Below are positions 18,401-28,918 of a DNA stretch of 64,000 nucleotides, piece by piece. Numbering within the stretch: the first letter of the stretch is position 1; each line of letters begins with the position of its first letter. The stretch is from Rhizobiaceae bacterium (GTDB lineage: Bacteria; Pseudomonadota; Alphaproteobacteria; Rhizobiales; Rhizobiaceae): contig JARGOX010000004.1 of the NCBI GenBank assembly GCA_029233925.1, positions 297,738-361,737 of the forward strand. Direction: 5' to 3'. Position numbers and translations under genes: made by a program. Under the pieces are notes generated by a model. That model worked only from the letters and a program-made list of their open reading frames with translations, was not told the DNA's origin and searched no databases.

Positions 18401-18423
18401 AAAGGTGCGTAGAACGCACCTTT
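18401..18423. terminator. Perfect 10-bp hairpin between convergent genes
   Basis: AAAGGTGCGT-AGA-ACGCACCTTT forms a perfect stem. On the minus strand it is followed by a run of Ts, so it is best read as the terminator of the acetoacetyl-CoA synthetase gene, 237 nt downstream of that gene's stop. It can also stop the permease transcript 34 nt after its stop codon. The AT-rich stretch 18424-18659 shows nothing else. Confidence 0.8.
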
Positions 18424-18659
18424 GAGAAATTTTATGCTGTTGGACTGGTCCAGGTATTCAATGCTCAGATACAACTTCAAGCAGTTTCAGAGAATGTCTT
18501 AAGTGTTCGTATATTAGCGAGCGTTTTGCTAACGGCTCGTTAACAAACCCTGCCAGATTTTAACAAATACAGCTTCCTGTCGAAGAAGGTAAATTTTTGG
18601 GTTACGTTTTGCTAACCATAAAAATACCGTTTTCTATTTTGTATTTGACGTAAATTGTT

Positions 18660-20612
<1,953 letters not shown>

Positions 20613-20833
20613 GAAATTCTCCCTTATGGCAATTTTTCTCGCGCCTCCTTAGCATGCCGCTTTGCGCCTGTGGAAGGGGCACAATTTTCATGCCGGAGAA
20701 CCGGAATTGATACCCTTTGAATTGCATTTGCACAGGCAACCCATTACCCATGTCCCGCAGATATCTGCACAGACCATGGTTGGCAGTCGGCATCAAAAGA
20801 GAATCAAACGAAAAGGCAAAAAGTTTGGCGCAG

Positions 20834-22714
20834 ATGAGATTATATCGCAGGCGTTTGTTGCGCGGTTTCCTGGCTATCGCAATTATTGCCGGACTGGCAA
20901 CTGCAATCATCGCCATTGCACTTCCCTTTGCCGTTTCAACGGCCGCCGTTCGCGACCGTCTGGAACGTGACATTTCCGAATGGACGGGCCACGAGGTGCA
21001 ATTGCTGGAAAGGCCGAAAATCGGATTTTGGCCGGTGCCGCATATCAAGCTGAACCGAATCAGCGTTTCTTCGCGCAATTTTCCCGATGCGCATCCCATC
21101 GTCTTTGCCAATGAAATGAAGGCTGAATTCAGCGTGCTTTCGGCTCTGCGCGGCGAACCCAGTTTTTCCAATTTCCTTCTGGTTCGTCCAGTTTTCACAG
21201 TCGAAATATTTTCAGGTGGAACGACCAGTTGGAACAGTGATGCCGGACGTATTTCCGAAGGCATGATCACTTCAGTGGAGAACCTGGCGGCATCGACTGA
21301 TGAAAGCCGCAGCCCGCGGCCAATTCCCGCCTATCAATTGGGTGAGGTCACAGTCGAAAAGGGCACATTCACCCTGATAGACCATACGGCCGGTACCGAA
21401 GAAAAAATCACGGCTCTCAACGGGACCATTGCCTGGCCCCGGCTCAATGGATCAATGCAGGCCGATATCAATGGCATATACCGCGGAGAAGCGGCCTCTG
21501 TAAGCATGAGTTCAAGCGAACCCCTGCTGTTGCTCGCGCAGAAAATCGCCCAGTTGAAAGTGGATCTGGTCTCCGATCCGATTCGCATCAGCTTCGACGG
21601 AAAAGCAAGCGTAGCCAAAGACCCCTTTGCTGCCGGAGCATTGTCGATGGTCAGTCCCTCAATGCGGCAAACGCTGCTGTGGGCAGGCACCGAGATCAAG
21701 CCGGGTGAGGCCATCGGTGCATTATCACTGGATGCGGAAGTGCAATTGAAAGATGGCCGAGCCATGTTCGACAAGCTTATTGTGGAGCTGGAAGGAAACC
21801 GCGGCATTGGCGTTCTTGATTTCAAACAGTCGGAAGACGGCCGACCCGGCATCTCCGGAACAATTGCCTTCAACTCTCTGGATATTTCCTCCTTCATGCG
21901 CGCCTTCACACCATTGCCGCGCAACGGTGAGGAAATTGCAAAGACGATCGACACGTCGTTCCTGAATCAGCTGACGCTGGACATGCGCCTTTCGGCCCAA
22001 TCAGCGACACTGGGCCCTTTGACCCTGACAAATGTTGCGGCGGCAGCACGCATTGATCAGGGACGCGCCATGTTTGATATCGGAGATGCCACGGCCTACG
22101 GCGGCTCTCTGCTCGGTCGCATCAGTCTTGCGGAAAGCGGCATAGAAGGCGCCGGTGAAATTCGTTTCTCGGCCAAGGATATCAATCTTGAAGACGCGCT
22201 GGCCGCACTGAAGATCGAAGGTCCCTTCCCACAAGGCACCGCAACCTTGCGTATGGCCGTTTCGACCAAATATCCGACATGGGCAACCAGCCTCAATGAT
22301 CTGGACGGCAAGTTGGAACTATCCATCGTCAACGGATTTGTTCCGTCATTTGATATCGTTCAGTTTCGCGAGCTGGCTAAAAACGAGCGTTTTTTCGGAC
22401 TGGGCGGGATATCCTCCGGGTCGTTTCAGTTTGATACTGCGGAGTTTCAGGCAACCTTGTCCAATGGTCTGGCCGAAATCAACATGGGTGAGATCAAGGG
22501 TCCGGCTGCCTGGCTCGATCTGACCGGCATCATCCCCTATCAGCGTGGCGGGCTAGCACTGGTCGGCCATCTGAAGGACGTTCCGCTAACAACCGAGGCG
22601 CAAACGGATGCCCCGGAAGACCCCAATACAGTCAAAGCCGAGGATCATTCCATCGCGTTCTTTGTGGGCGGCTCCTGGCCTGCTCCGGTGATTTCGCCCA
22701 TATTGGGCAATTGA
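20834..22714 (+). CDS. AsmA-family protein
   Basis: AsmA-like proteins are anchored in the inner membrane with a large periplasmic part and are tied to outer-membrane lipid homeostasis. I place the start at 20834 (MRLYRRRLLRG), giving 626 aa with a basic N-terminus and one membrane anchor (AIAIIAGLATAIIAIALPFAV). The frame is open further upstream, but that stretch looks non-coding. After the anchor come the AsmA N-domain (VRDRLERDISEWTGHEV, RPKIGFWPVPHIKL) and a C-terminal AsmA-2 domain with FRELAKNERFFGLGGISSG. The lipid substrate is unknown. The gene is divergent from aacS and convergent with the scfR-like gene. Confidence 0.88.
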   Translation: MRLYRRRLLRGFLAIAIIAGLATAIIAIALPFAVSTAAVRDRLERDISEWTGHEVQLLERPKIGFWPVPHIKLNRISVSSRNFPDAHPIVFANEMKAEFSVLSALRGEPSFSNFLLVRPVFTVEIFSGGTTSWNSDAGRISEGMITSVENLAASTDESRSPRPIPAYQLGEVTVEKGTFTLIDHTAGTEEKITALNGTIAWPRLNGSMQADINGIYRGEAASVSMSSSEPLLLLAQKIAQLKVDLVSDPIRISFDGKASVAKDPFAAGALSMVSPSMRQTLLWAGTEIKPGEAIGALSLDAEVQLKDGRAMFDKLIVELEGNRGIGVLDFKQSEDGRPGISGTIAFNSLDISSFMRAFTPLPRNGEEIAKTIDTSFLNQLTLDMRLSAQSATLGPLTLTNVAAAARIDQGRAMFDIGDATAYGGSLLGRISLAESGIEGAGEIRFSAKDINLEDALAALKIEGPFPQGTATLRMAVSTKYPTWATSLNDLDGKLELSIVNGFVPSFDIVQFRELAKNERFFGLGGISSGSFQFDTAEFQATLSNGLAEINMGEIKGPAAWLDLTGIIPYQRGGLALVGHLKDVPLTTEAQTDAPEDPNTVKAEDHSIAFFVGGSWPAPVISPILGN

Positions 22715-22737
22715 AGGTTCAAGGTTGCCTGGGAAAA

Positions 22738-24159
22738 TCACTGAAAATCAAAGGCGCTCAGGCCCGTCACCATTTCATCAAAGCCGGAGGGGCGGGTCAG
22801 AGGCGGTTCGGCCCGTGACAAACAGCCCTGCCGTTCGCAAAGACGGCACACGGGGCCGACCTTTGTCGGCTGCATGCCCGAACCGTTTACCGCCGTACCG
22901 TAAATGATTTCGTCGCGAAAGCCGATATCGCAACCGACCAGAACAGCCGTCCGGCGGACGCGCTCGTCAAAGGCGCCTTGAGGCCCCTCAAGGGTTCGGG
23001 CAATCACCAGAAACTCAGCCCCATCAGGCATTTCCACGGTCTCCACGAAAATCTGACCGGGCTGCGTGAATGCCGCATGGATATTCAATTTGGGGCATCC
23101 GCCACCAAAGCGTGATTGCGGATAACCGCGTGCGCCCGCCCGGCGAAAGCGATTGCCTGCATTGTCCACCTCCAGCATGAAAAACGGCACGCCGGCCGCC
23201 CCCTGCCGCTGCAGCATGGTCAAGCGGTTTGCCACCTGTTCGAATGACACATGAAAGCGAGAGCGCAAGACATCCATGTCGTATTTCACACGCATGGCAG
23301 CAGACTGGAACGGAGCGTAGGGCATCATCAGCGCATGGGCGGCGTAGCGGGCGATCTCAAAGCGGCCAAGGCGGCGGGCCTCGTCGGATGACAGGGCAAG
23401 CAGATCAAGTTCACTGTGAATGATGGGGCCAAATGCCAGTTGGCTGACCTCCACGGCAATTTCCCGCAATTGATCGAAGGGGGAAAGCCTTTCAGACAGG
23501 AACAGGCGCATCGAATGGCGATCAAAACGCCTGCGCCAGTTGGGCATCGTGTGGACAGGCAGCAGCCGCACAACGATTCCGTGCTCGCGCGCCAGCCAGT
23601 CCCTCAGCGCACCAAAAAGGTCCTCGCCCGGTTTCAACTTTTCATAAAAGGATTCGGCAGCTTCCTCGATGGTCGTGAAATAATTTGGACGCCGCTCAAA
23701 AGCCTCACGCACTTCGTCAACAGGCAGTCTGGCGCTTGATACGGATGTGGCGCGGCCCTCACTGGCCAGCAATTCAGAAAGGCCGGAAAGTCGGGACTGG
23801 GCTTCCTTGTAAGCACGGTAAAGCTTGACGACGCCCGCCGCCGCATTGGGCGCGGCATCCGCCACCTCGAGCAATTCCTGATCACCCGGCAGGGCGTCGA
23901 CGAGAAGCGGATCGGAAAAGACCTCCTTCAATGCACTGGTCGTGCCGGTGCTTTCGCCCTGCAACTCATCCAGATCGATTTTGTAGACGGAGGAGAGGCG
24001 AAGCAGCAATTGCACCGTCAAAGGGCGCTGATTTCTCTCTATGAGATTGAGATAGGACGGCGATATGCCCAGTTCTCCAGCCATCGCGGTCTGTGTGAGG
24101 CCAAGCTGATTACGCATGCGACGCAACCGTGGCCCTGCAAATATTTTCTGTTCTGCCAT
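22738..24159 (-). CDS. XRE-family regulator of the ScfR/RamB type
   Basis: This 473-residue regulator has three parts: an N-terminal XRE helix-turn-helix (residues 10-62, LGLTQTAMAGELGISPSYLN), an ImmA/IrrE-like domain (about 165-290) and a C-terminal DUF2083 domain. Family members control isocitrate lyase and short-chain fatty acid use (RamB in actinobacteria). The C-terminus carries a cysteine cluster, CRLCERQGC, plus a further Cys in LVGCDIGF, which could bind metal or an Fe-S cluster; that is inference. It is divergent from aceA with a 230-nt shared region. It probably regulates aceA and itself. Confidence 0.88.
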   Translation of the reverse strand: MAEQKIFAGPRLRRMRNQLGLTQTAMAGELGISPSYLNLIERNQRPLTVQLLLRLSSVYKIDLDELQGESTGTTSALKEVFSDPLLVDALPGDQELLEVADAAPNAAAGVVKLYRAYKEAQSRLSGLSELLASEGRATSVSSARLPVDEVREAFERRPNYFTTIEEAAESFYEKLKPGEDLFGALRDWLAREHGIVVRLLPVHTMPNWRRRFDRHSMRLFLSERLSPFDQLREIAVEVSQLAFGPIIHSELDLLALSSDEARRLGRFEIARYAAHALMMPYAPFQSAAMRVKYDMDVLRSRFHVSFEQVANRLTMLQRQGAAGVPFFMLEVDNAGNRFRRAGARGYPQSRFGGGCPKLNIHAAFTQPGQIFVETVEMPDGAEFLVIARTLEGPQGAFDERVRRTAVLVGCDIGFRDEIIYGTAVNGSGMQPTKVGPVCRLCERQGCLSRAEPPLTRPSGFDEMVTGLSAFDFQ

Positions 24160-24163
24160 GAGA

Positions 24164-24241
24164 TTATTACAACTTGTGACAATTTTCTGTTGATTTAGGT
24201 TATTACAATTTTTACAGATTTACAACGTTGTTTTGTCACAA
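24164..24241. promoter_or_regulatory. Repeated motifs in the scfR-aceA divergent promoter
   Basis: TTATTACAA occurs at 24164-24172 and 24200-24208. TTGTGACAA (24174-24182) and its reverse complement TTGTCACAA (24233-24241) lie 50 nt apart. These repeats fill an AT-rich divergent intergenic region and are good candidates for the operator of the XRE regulator. No experimental motif is known to me that fixes this. Confidence 0.5.
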
Positions 24242-24389
24242 AATCTACAACGTGACCTCTTTCTACCCTTTATTTTCCGGTTTTCCCTGTTCATTTTGTG
24301 CACTGCATTGTAAATATTTTTCATCAACGCAAGCAAAAACCAAGACTTTCAAAATGAAGGTCATTCAAATTTAATGATCGGAGATCGGC

Positions 24390-25679
24390 ATGACTGATTT
24401 TTACAACCTGGTTCCAAGCGCACCGGAAGGCCGTTTCGACGGTATCGACAGACCCTATTCTGTAGAAGATGTGCAGCGGCTGCGCGGCTCGGTCCAGATT
24501 CGGCAATCTCTGGCCGAAATGGGCGCCAACCGCTTGTGGCAGCTGATCCATGACGATGATTATGTCAATGCGCTGGGCGCCTTGTCGGGCAACCAGGCCA
24601 TGCAGATGGTGCGTGCCGGCCTGAAGGCCATTTATCTCTCCGGCTGGCAGGTTGCAGCCGATGCCAATACGGCGTCCGCCATGTATCCCGATCAGTCTCT
24701 CTATCCGGCCAATGCCGGTCCGGAACTGGCCAAACGCATCAACAAGACGTTGCAGCGCGCCGATCAGATTGAAACGTCGGAAGGCGGCCCGCTTTCCGTT
24801 GACACATGGTTCGCGCCCATCATCGCCGATGCGGAGGCCGGTTTTGGCGGCCCACTCAATGCCTTCGAACTGATGAAGGCCTATATTGAAGCAGGCGCTG
24901 CCGGTGTTCATTATGAAGACCAGCTGGCATCTGAAAAAAAATGCGGCCATCTGGGCGGCAAGGTGCTGATCCCGACCGCAGCCCACATCCGTAATCTCAG
25001 TGCGGCCAGACTTGCGGCCGACGTCATGGGCACAGCAACATTGGTGATTGCGCGTACGGATGCAGAAGCTGCAAAATTACTGACGTCGGATATTGACGAT
25101 CGCGACAAACCATTCGTTGATTATGATGCCGGTCGCACAGCCGAGGGCTTCTATCACGTCAAGAACGGCCTGGAGCCATGCATTGCCCGTGCCATTGCCT
25201 ATGCACCCCATAGCGATCTTATCTGGTGTGAGACATCCAAGCCCGATCTTGATCAGGCAAGACGTTTTGCTGAAGCCGTGCGCAAGGAGCATCCCGACCA
25301 GCTGCTTGCCTATAATTGCTCACCTTCCTTCAACTGGAAGCAGAATCTGGATGATGCAACGATCGCAAAATTCCAGCGTGAGCTGGGCGCCATGGGCTAC
25401 AAGTTCCAGTTCATCACACTGGCCGGCTTCCACCAGTTGAACCATGGCATGTTCGAACTGGCCCGTGGTTACAAGGAACGCCAGATGGCAGCCTATTCGG
25501 AGCTTCAGGAAGCCGAATTTGCCAGTGAGGTCAATGGTTACACGGCCACCAAGCATCAGCGCGAAGTGGGTACGGGCTATTTTGATGCCGTATCCATGGC
25601 CATCACCGGCGGAAAATCATCAACCACCGCCATGGGTGGCTCGACAGAAGCCGCACAATTCAGACCAGCCGCCGAATAG
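24390..25679 (+). CDS. aceA: Isocitrate lyase
   Basis: Isocitrate lyase splits isocitrate into succinate and glyoxylate, the first step of the glyoxylate shunt, needed for growth on acetate, fatty acids or acetoacetate. The 429-residue length fits the short bacterial type. The catalytic signature KKCGHLGGK is present with Cys185, and other motifs are [15 protein letters not shown] and [10 protein letters not shown]. Malate synthase is not in the window. The gene is divergent from the ScfR/RamB-like regulator and followed by a strong hairpin and a small conserved gene. Confidence 0.97.
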   Translation: MTDFYNLVPSAPEGRFDGIDRPYSVEDVQRLRGSVQIRQSLAEMGANRLWQLIHDDDYVNALGALSGNQAMQMVRAGLKAIYLSGWQVAADANTASAMYPDQSLYPANAGPELAKRINKTLQRADQIETSEGGPLSVDTWFAPIIADAEAGFGGPLNAFELMKAYIEAGAAGVHYEDQLASEKKCGHLGGKVLIPTAAHIRNLSAARLAADVMGTATLVIARTDAEAAKLLTSDIDDRDKPFVDYDAGRTAEGFYHVKNGLEPCIARAIAYAPHSDLIWCETSKPDLDQARRFAEAVRKEHPDQLLAYNCSPSFNWKQNLDDATIAKFQRELGAMGYKFQFITLAGFHQLNHGMFELARGYKERQMAAYSELQEAEFASEVNGYTATKHQREVGTGYFDAVSMAITGGKSSTTAMGGSTEAAQFRPAAE

Positions 25680-25687
25680 GCAGCCTG

Positions 25688-25715
25688 GAACGGGCAGCCC
25701 TGATGCTGCCCGTTC
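25688..25715 (+). terminator. Strong hairpin between aceA and the downstream small gene
   Basis: GAACGGGCAGC pairs perfectly with GCTGCCCGTTC around a 6-nt loop. There is no T run and the next gene begins 32 nt later. It is more likely an mRNA-stabilising or attenuating stem than a full terminator. Confidence 0.65.
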
Positions 25716-25746
25716 TGTGAGCAACCGTCACACAGGAGACTTGAAA

Positions 25747-25992
25747 ATGCCACCGAAGACACGCGTTAAAGAACGGGCTGAAGAACAGTCCTCATCCATG
25801 ACTGCTGATCAACAGGCTTCCATCCGCATGGTGGCAAATGATCTGCACCGGCTCAATCTGTCCGTCATGAAGGCCGTTGATGCAGGCGTATCCGTTGAAC
25901 TCGTGCGGTCCGCCCGCCACCATGGTGGACAGGGCAATTGGGGTGACCTGCTCATACCGGTGATTGTTACTCAGGGCTCCACCGAGGCCTAG
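25747..25992 (+). CDS. Small hypothetical protein downstream of aceA
   Basis: This 81-residue soluble protein is preceded by a good ribosome site (CAGGAG, 6 nt before ATG). Its N-terminus is charged and Lys/Arg/Glu-rich, followed by a helical segment (MVANDLHRLNLSVMKAVDAG) and a C-terminal LIPVIVTQGS. I do not recognise a named domain. Its position right after aceA and before a clear terminator suggests co-expression with isocitrate lyase. A role in that context is not established. Confidence 0.75.
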   Translation: MPPKTRVKERAEEQSSSMTADQQASIRMVANDLHRLNLSVMKAVDAGVSVELVRSARHHGGQGNWGDLLIPVIVTQGSTEA

Positions 25993-26013
25993 AACATTAC
26001 AAATTGACAAAAG

Positions 26014-26040
26014 CAAACCGCCACATCCCATGGCGGTTTG
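26014..26040. terminator. Hairpin terminator between convergent genes
   Basis: CAAACCGCC pairs with GGCGGTTTG around a 9-nt loop, 22 nt after the small gene's stop and 18 nt from the end of the convergent flavoprotein gene. It has short A/T runs on both sides and probably serves both transcripts. Confidence 0.75.
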
Positions 26041-26057
26041 CCTCTATGCAGACGGTA

Positions 26058-27236
26058 TTATGCGGATTGTCCGGCAACCCAGCCTGAAGACCATGCCCAT
26101 TGGAAATTGTAACCGCCCAGCCAGCCGGTCACGTCAACCACTTCACCGACAAAATACAATCCAGGCACAGATTTGCTCTCCATGTTGCGTGAATCAAGAT
26201 CTGCCGTATCAACGCCTCCCAGCGTCACTTCCGCTGTTCTGTAGCCTTCCGATCCAATCGGCTTGATGCGCCATTGCTGGACCGCATCGGCAATGACCTG
26301 CAATCTCTTGTCGCCCATATCGGCCATATTGCCGCTGGTGCCTTGCGCTTCGGCAATGATTTGCGCAAGCCGCTTTGGCAAGACTGCCGCCAGAGCACTT
26401 TGCACTGACTGGCGACCATTGTCGGACCGGGCCTTGCGCAGCAGCTGAAATACATCCTGGTGCGGTGCCAGCGACAGAATGATTTCATCGCCTTCGCGCC
26501 AGTAGGATGAAATCTGCAGGACCGAGGGACCACTGATGCCCCTGTGCGTGAACAACATTGCCTCCTCGAAAGACACGCCATTGCAACGGACAATGGCATC
26601 GGCAGCCGTTCCGGAAAGCGGATTCAAAAGCGCCCGCAAACCATTGTCGAATGTCAGCGGCACCAGGGCTGGTCGCGTTGGCATGACCCCAACACCAAAT
26701 TGCTCTGCGATCGTGTATCCAAGTCCCGTCGCGCCCATTTTGGGAATGGATTTGCCACCGGTGGCAACGACAAGAGATTCACAGAGAACGGAACCTGACG
26801 AAAGCTGGATCCTGAAGCCGTCAGCATCTTTTTCCAGCGATTTGAAATGGGTCGAAAGCCTGAGGGTAACACCTGCCTGATTGAGCTCTTTGGCAAGCAT
26901 GTCGATGATCTGCCGCGATGAGCCGTCGCAGAACAATTGCCCGAGGGTCTTTTCGTGATGGGCAATCGCGTAACGGTCCACCAGAGCAATGAAATCCTGC
27001 TGCGTGTATCGTTTCAGTGCGGATTTGCAAAAATGCGGGTTTGCCGACAGAAAATTGCCGTGGCTGGTATGCCGATTGGTGAAATTGCAGCGTCCACCAC
27101 CGGAAATTCGAATTTTTTCGCCCGGCGCCTTGGCATGATCGACAAGCAGCACGGTGCGCCCTCGCCTGCCGGCTTCAATGGCACACATCATCCCGGCAGC
27201 ACCGGCCCCTAGAACGACGACATCATAATGTTGCAA
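26058..27236 (-). CDS. HI0933/YhiN-family FAD-dependent flavoprotein
   Basis: A 392-residue cytoplasmic flavoprotein with an N-terminal Rossmann motif (VVLGAGAAGMMCAIEAGRRG) and the family signature ISGGGRCNFTN near residue 45. Near the C-terminus it has GLYFVGEVVDVTGWLGGYN followed by QWAWSSG, as in BaiN/HI0933 proteins. Members are NAD(P)/FAD-binding oxidoreductases of largely unknown substrate. It is monocistronic and faces the aceA operon. Confidence 0.88.
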   Translation of the reverse strand: MQHYDVVVLGAGAAGMMCAIEAGRRGRTVLLVDHAKAPGEKIRISGGGRCNFTNRHTSHGNFLSANPHFCKSALKRYTQQDFIALVDRYAIAHHEKTLGQLFCDGSSRQIIDMLAKELNQAGVTLRLSTHFKSLEKDADGFRIQLSSGSVLCESLVVATGGKSIPKMGATGLGYTIAEQFGVGVMPTRPALVPLTFDNGLRALLNPLSGTAADAIVRCNGVSFEEAMLFTHRGISGPSVLQISSYWREGDEIILSLAPHQDVFQLLRKARSDNGRQSVQSALAAVLPKRLAQIIAEAQGTSGNMADMGDKRLQVIADAVQQWRIKPIGSEGYRTAEVTLGGVDTADLDSRNMESKSVPGLYFVGEVVDVTGWLGGYNFQWAWSSGWVAGQSA

Positions 27237-27351
27237 AGAACAGTTCCCAAAATTTCGAGGCAGCGCCGCATTGTAAGTTTGTTGATTTCATTTTCATGTG
27301 TCACGCAATGGGGTATGAAAGTCTCCATAGCATTTCCATAAAGAGTATTTC

Positions 27352-28797
27352 ATGGCCCCCAATTCCAAAAGAACAGCAGACAAAAAGAAGCCTGCAGCAC
27401 CGAAATCACGCAGCAAGCCTGCCTTTGTAGACAATAAGCGCGGCGTTGAAAACTGGAAGCAGGTCAGCGAGTGGCTCAATTGGCGCGGTATCGAGGATCT
27501 TGAGTGTATCACACCTGATCTGGCCGGCGTGCCGCGCGGCAAGATGATGCCGACGTCGAAATTTACATCAAACACCTCCCTGTCCCTGCCCTCCGCACTC
27601 TACCGGCAGACCATTTCCGGCGAATACCCGGAGGAAACCGGTAATTTTCGCTATGACCCGGGCGACGGCGACCTGAAATTGATGCCAGATCTGTCAACTT
27701 TGACAACGGTCCCCTGGGAAAGCGATCCGACGGCGCAGGTGATTTGCGACATTGTCGATTCCGAGGGCAAGGATGTGGAATATGCACCACGCAATGTGCT
27801 CAAGCGTGTCGTGTCACTCTATGAACAGAAAGGCTGGCGGCCCATCGTTGCGCCTGAAATCGAATTCTACCTTATCGCGCTCAATGATAATCCGGACTAT
27901 CCTCTGCAGCCGCCGGTCGGTCGTTCCGGTCGCACCATGGCGCGGGGCCATTCCTATTCCATTGCCGGGGTGAACGAATTCGATGAATTGATCGACGATA
28001 TCTACCATTTCTCCGAGGCTCAGGGGCTGGAGATTGATACGCTGATCCATGAGGAAGGTCCGGCGCAACTGGAGATCAATCTGCGTCACGGCGATCCACT
28101 TGCCCTGGCAGACCAGGTCTTCATGTTCAAAAGAACCCTGCGTGAAGCCGCGCTCAAACACGGTATTTACGCGACCTTCATGGCCAAGCCAATGCAGGGC
28201 CAGGCGGGCTCTGCCCTGCATATTCACCAATCGGTTGTTGATGTGAAAACAGGCGAGAATATCTTCTGCAATGCGGACGGGTCACCCTCGTCCAATTTCT
28301 TCGGTTTCATTGGTGGCATGCAGCACTTTGTGCCCAGAGCACTCGTCATGATGGCCCCCTATGTCAATTCCTATCGGCGGCTGACGCCTGACATGGCCTG
28401 TCCGGTCAACAATGCCTGGGGGTATGACAACCGAACCGTTGCCTTCAGGGTGCCAGGCTCGGACGCCAGCAACCGGCGCGTGGAAAACCGGCTGCCCTCA
28501 TCGGATGCCAATCCTTACCTGGCTCTTGCCGCTTCGCTGGCCTGTGGATGGCTGGGCATGGTCAAGGGGCTTGTCCCAGACAGTCCGACGGCGACAACAG
28601 CCAATGAAGGCACAACCGTGGAACTGCCGCGTGGTCTGCTGGAAGCGGTCTCCACTTTGGAAAGCGAGCCGGCTTTTTCCGAAGTCTTCGGCGCGGAATT
28701 TGTCGACATGTACAGCGGCGTCAAACGCGGTGAATTCGAAACATTCATGCAGGTCATCAGCCCCTGGGAGAGACAATATCTGTTGCTGAATGTCTAG
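27352..28797 (+). CDS. Glutamine-synthetase-family protein (gamma-glutamylpolyamine synthetase-like)
   Basis: This 481-residue protein has a Lys/Ala-rich N-terminal extension (about 30 residues), then the GS beta-grasp domain and the catalytic barrel (IVAPEIEFYLI, GPAQLEINL, GSALHIHQSV, NRRVENRLPSSDANPYLA). It is not the canonical nitrogen-assimilation GlnA; the layout is closer to PuuA-type enzymes that ligate glutamate to putrescine or other amines. The substrate is inferred only from overall similarity. No polyamine catabolic genes are adjacent. It lies 121 nt upstream of zwf on the same strand. Confidence 0.85.
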   Translation: MAPNSKRTADKKKPAAPKSRSKPAFVDNKRGVENWKQVSEWLNWRGIEDLECITPDLAGVPRGKMMPTSKFTSNTSLSLPSALYRQTISGEYPEETGNFRYDPGDGDLKLMPDLSTLTTVPWESDPTAQVICDIVDSEGKDVEYAPRNVLKRVVSLYEQKGWRPIVAPEIEFYLIALNDNPDYPLQPPVGRSGRTMARGHSYSIAGVNEFDELIDDIYHFSEAQGLEIDTLIHEEGPAQLEINLRHGDPLALADQVFMFKRTLREAALKHGIYATFMAKPMQGQAGSALHIHQSVVDVKTGENIFCNADGSPSSNFFGFIGGMQHFVPRALVMMAPYVNSYRRLTPDMACPVNNAWGYDNRTVAFRVPGSDASNRRVENRLPSSDANPYLALAASLACGWLGMVKGLVPDSPTATTANEGTTVELPRGLLEAVSTLESEPAFSEVFGAEFVDMYSGVKRGEFETFMQVISPWERQYLLLNV

Positions 28798-28918
28798 TTT
28801 GTGAGGGCTGACAGCACAGTCAAAACTTCCCAAAGCGTGTTTAAAGATTAGCTCTGGCCTTTTTAAATCGATTAGATTATGAAAGGGCCAAATTCTTGGA
28901 AACGTGAGACTGCAGCCC

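Noticed and set aside
25687..25714. GGAAC...CGTT after aceA as another EcfG promoter
   Set aside because: The spacer is 19 nt and the match is part of a perfect GC hairpin, so the resemblance is explained by the stem.
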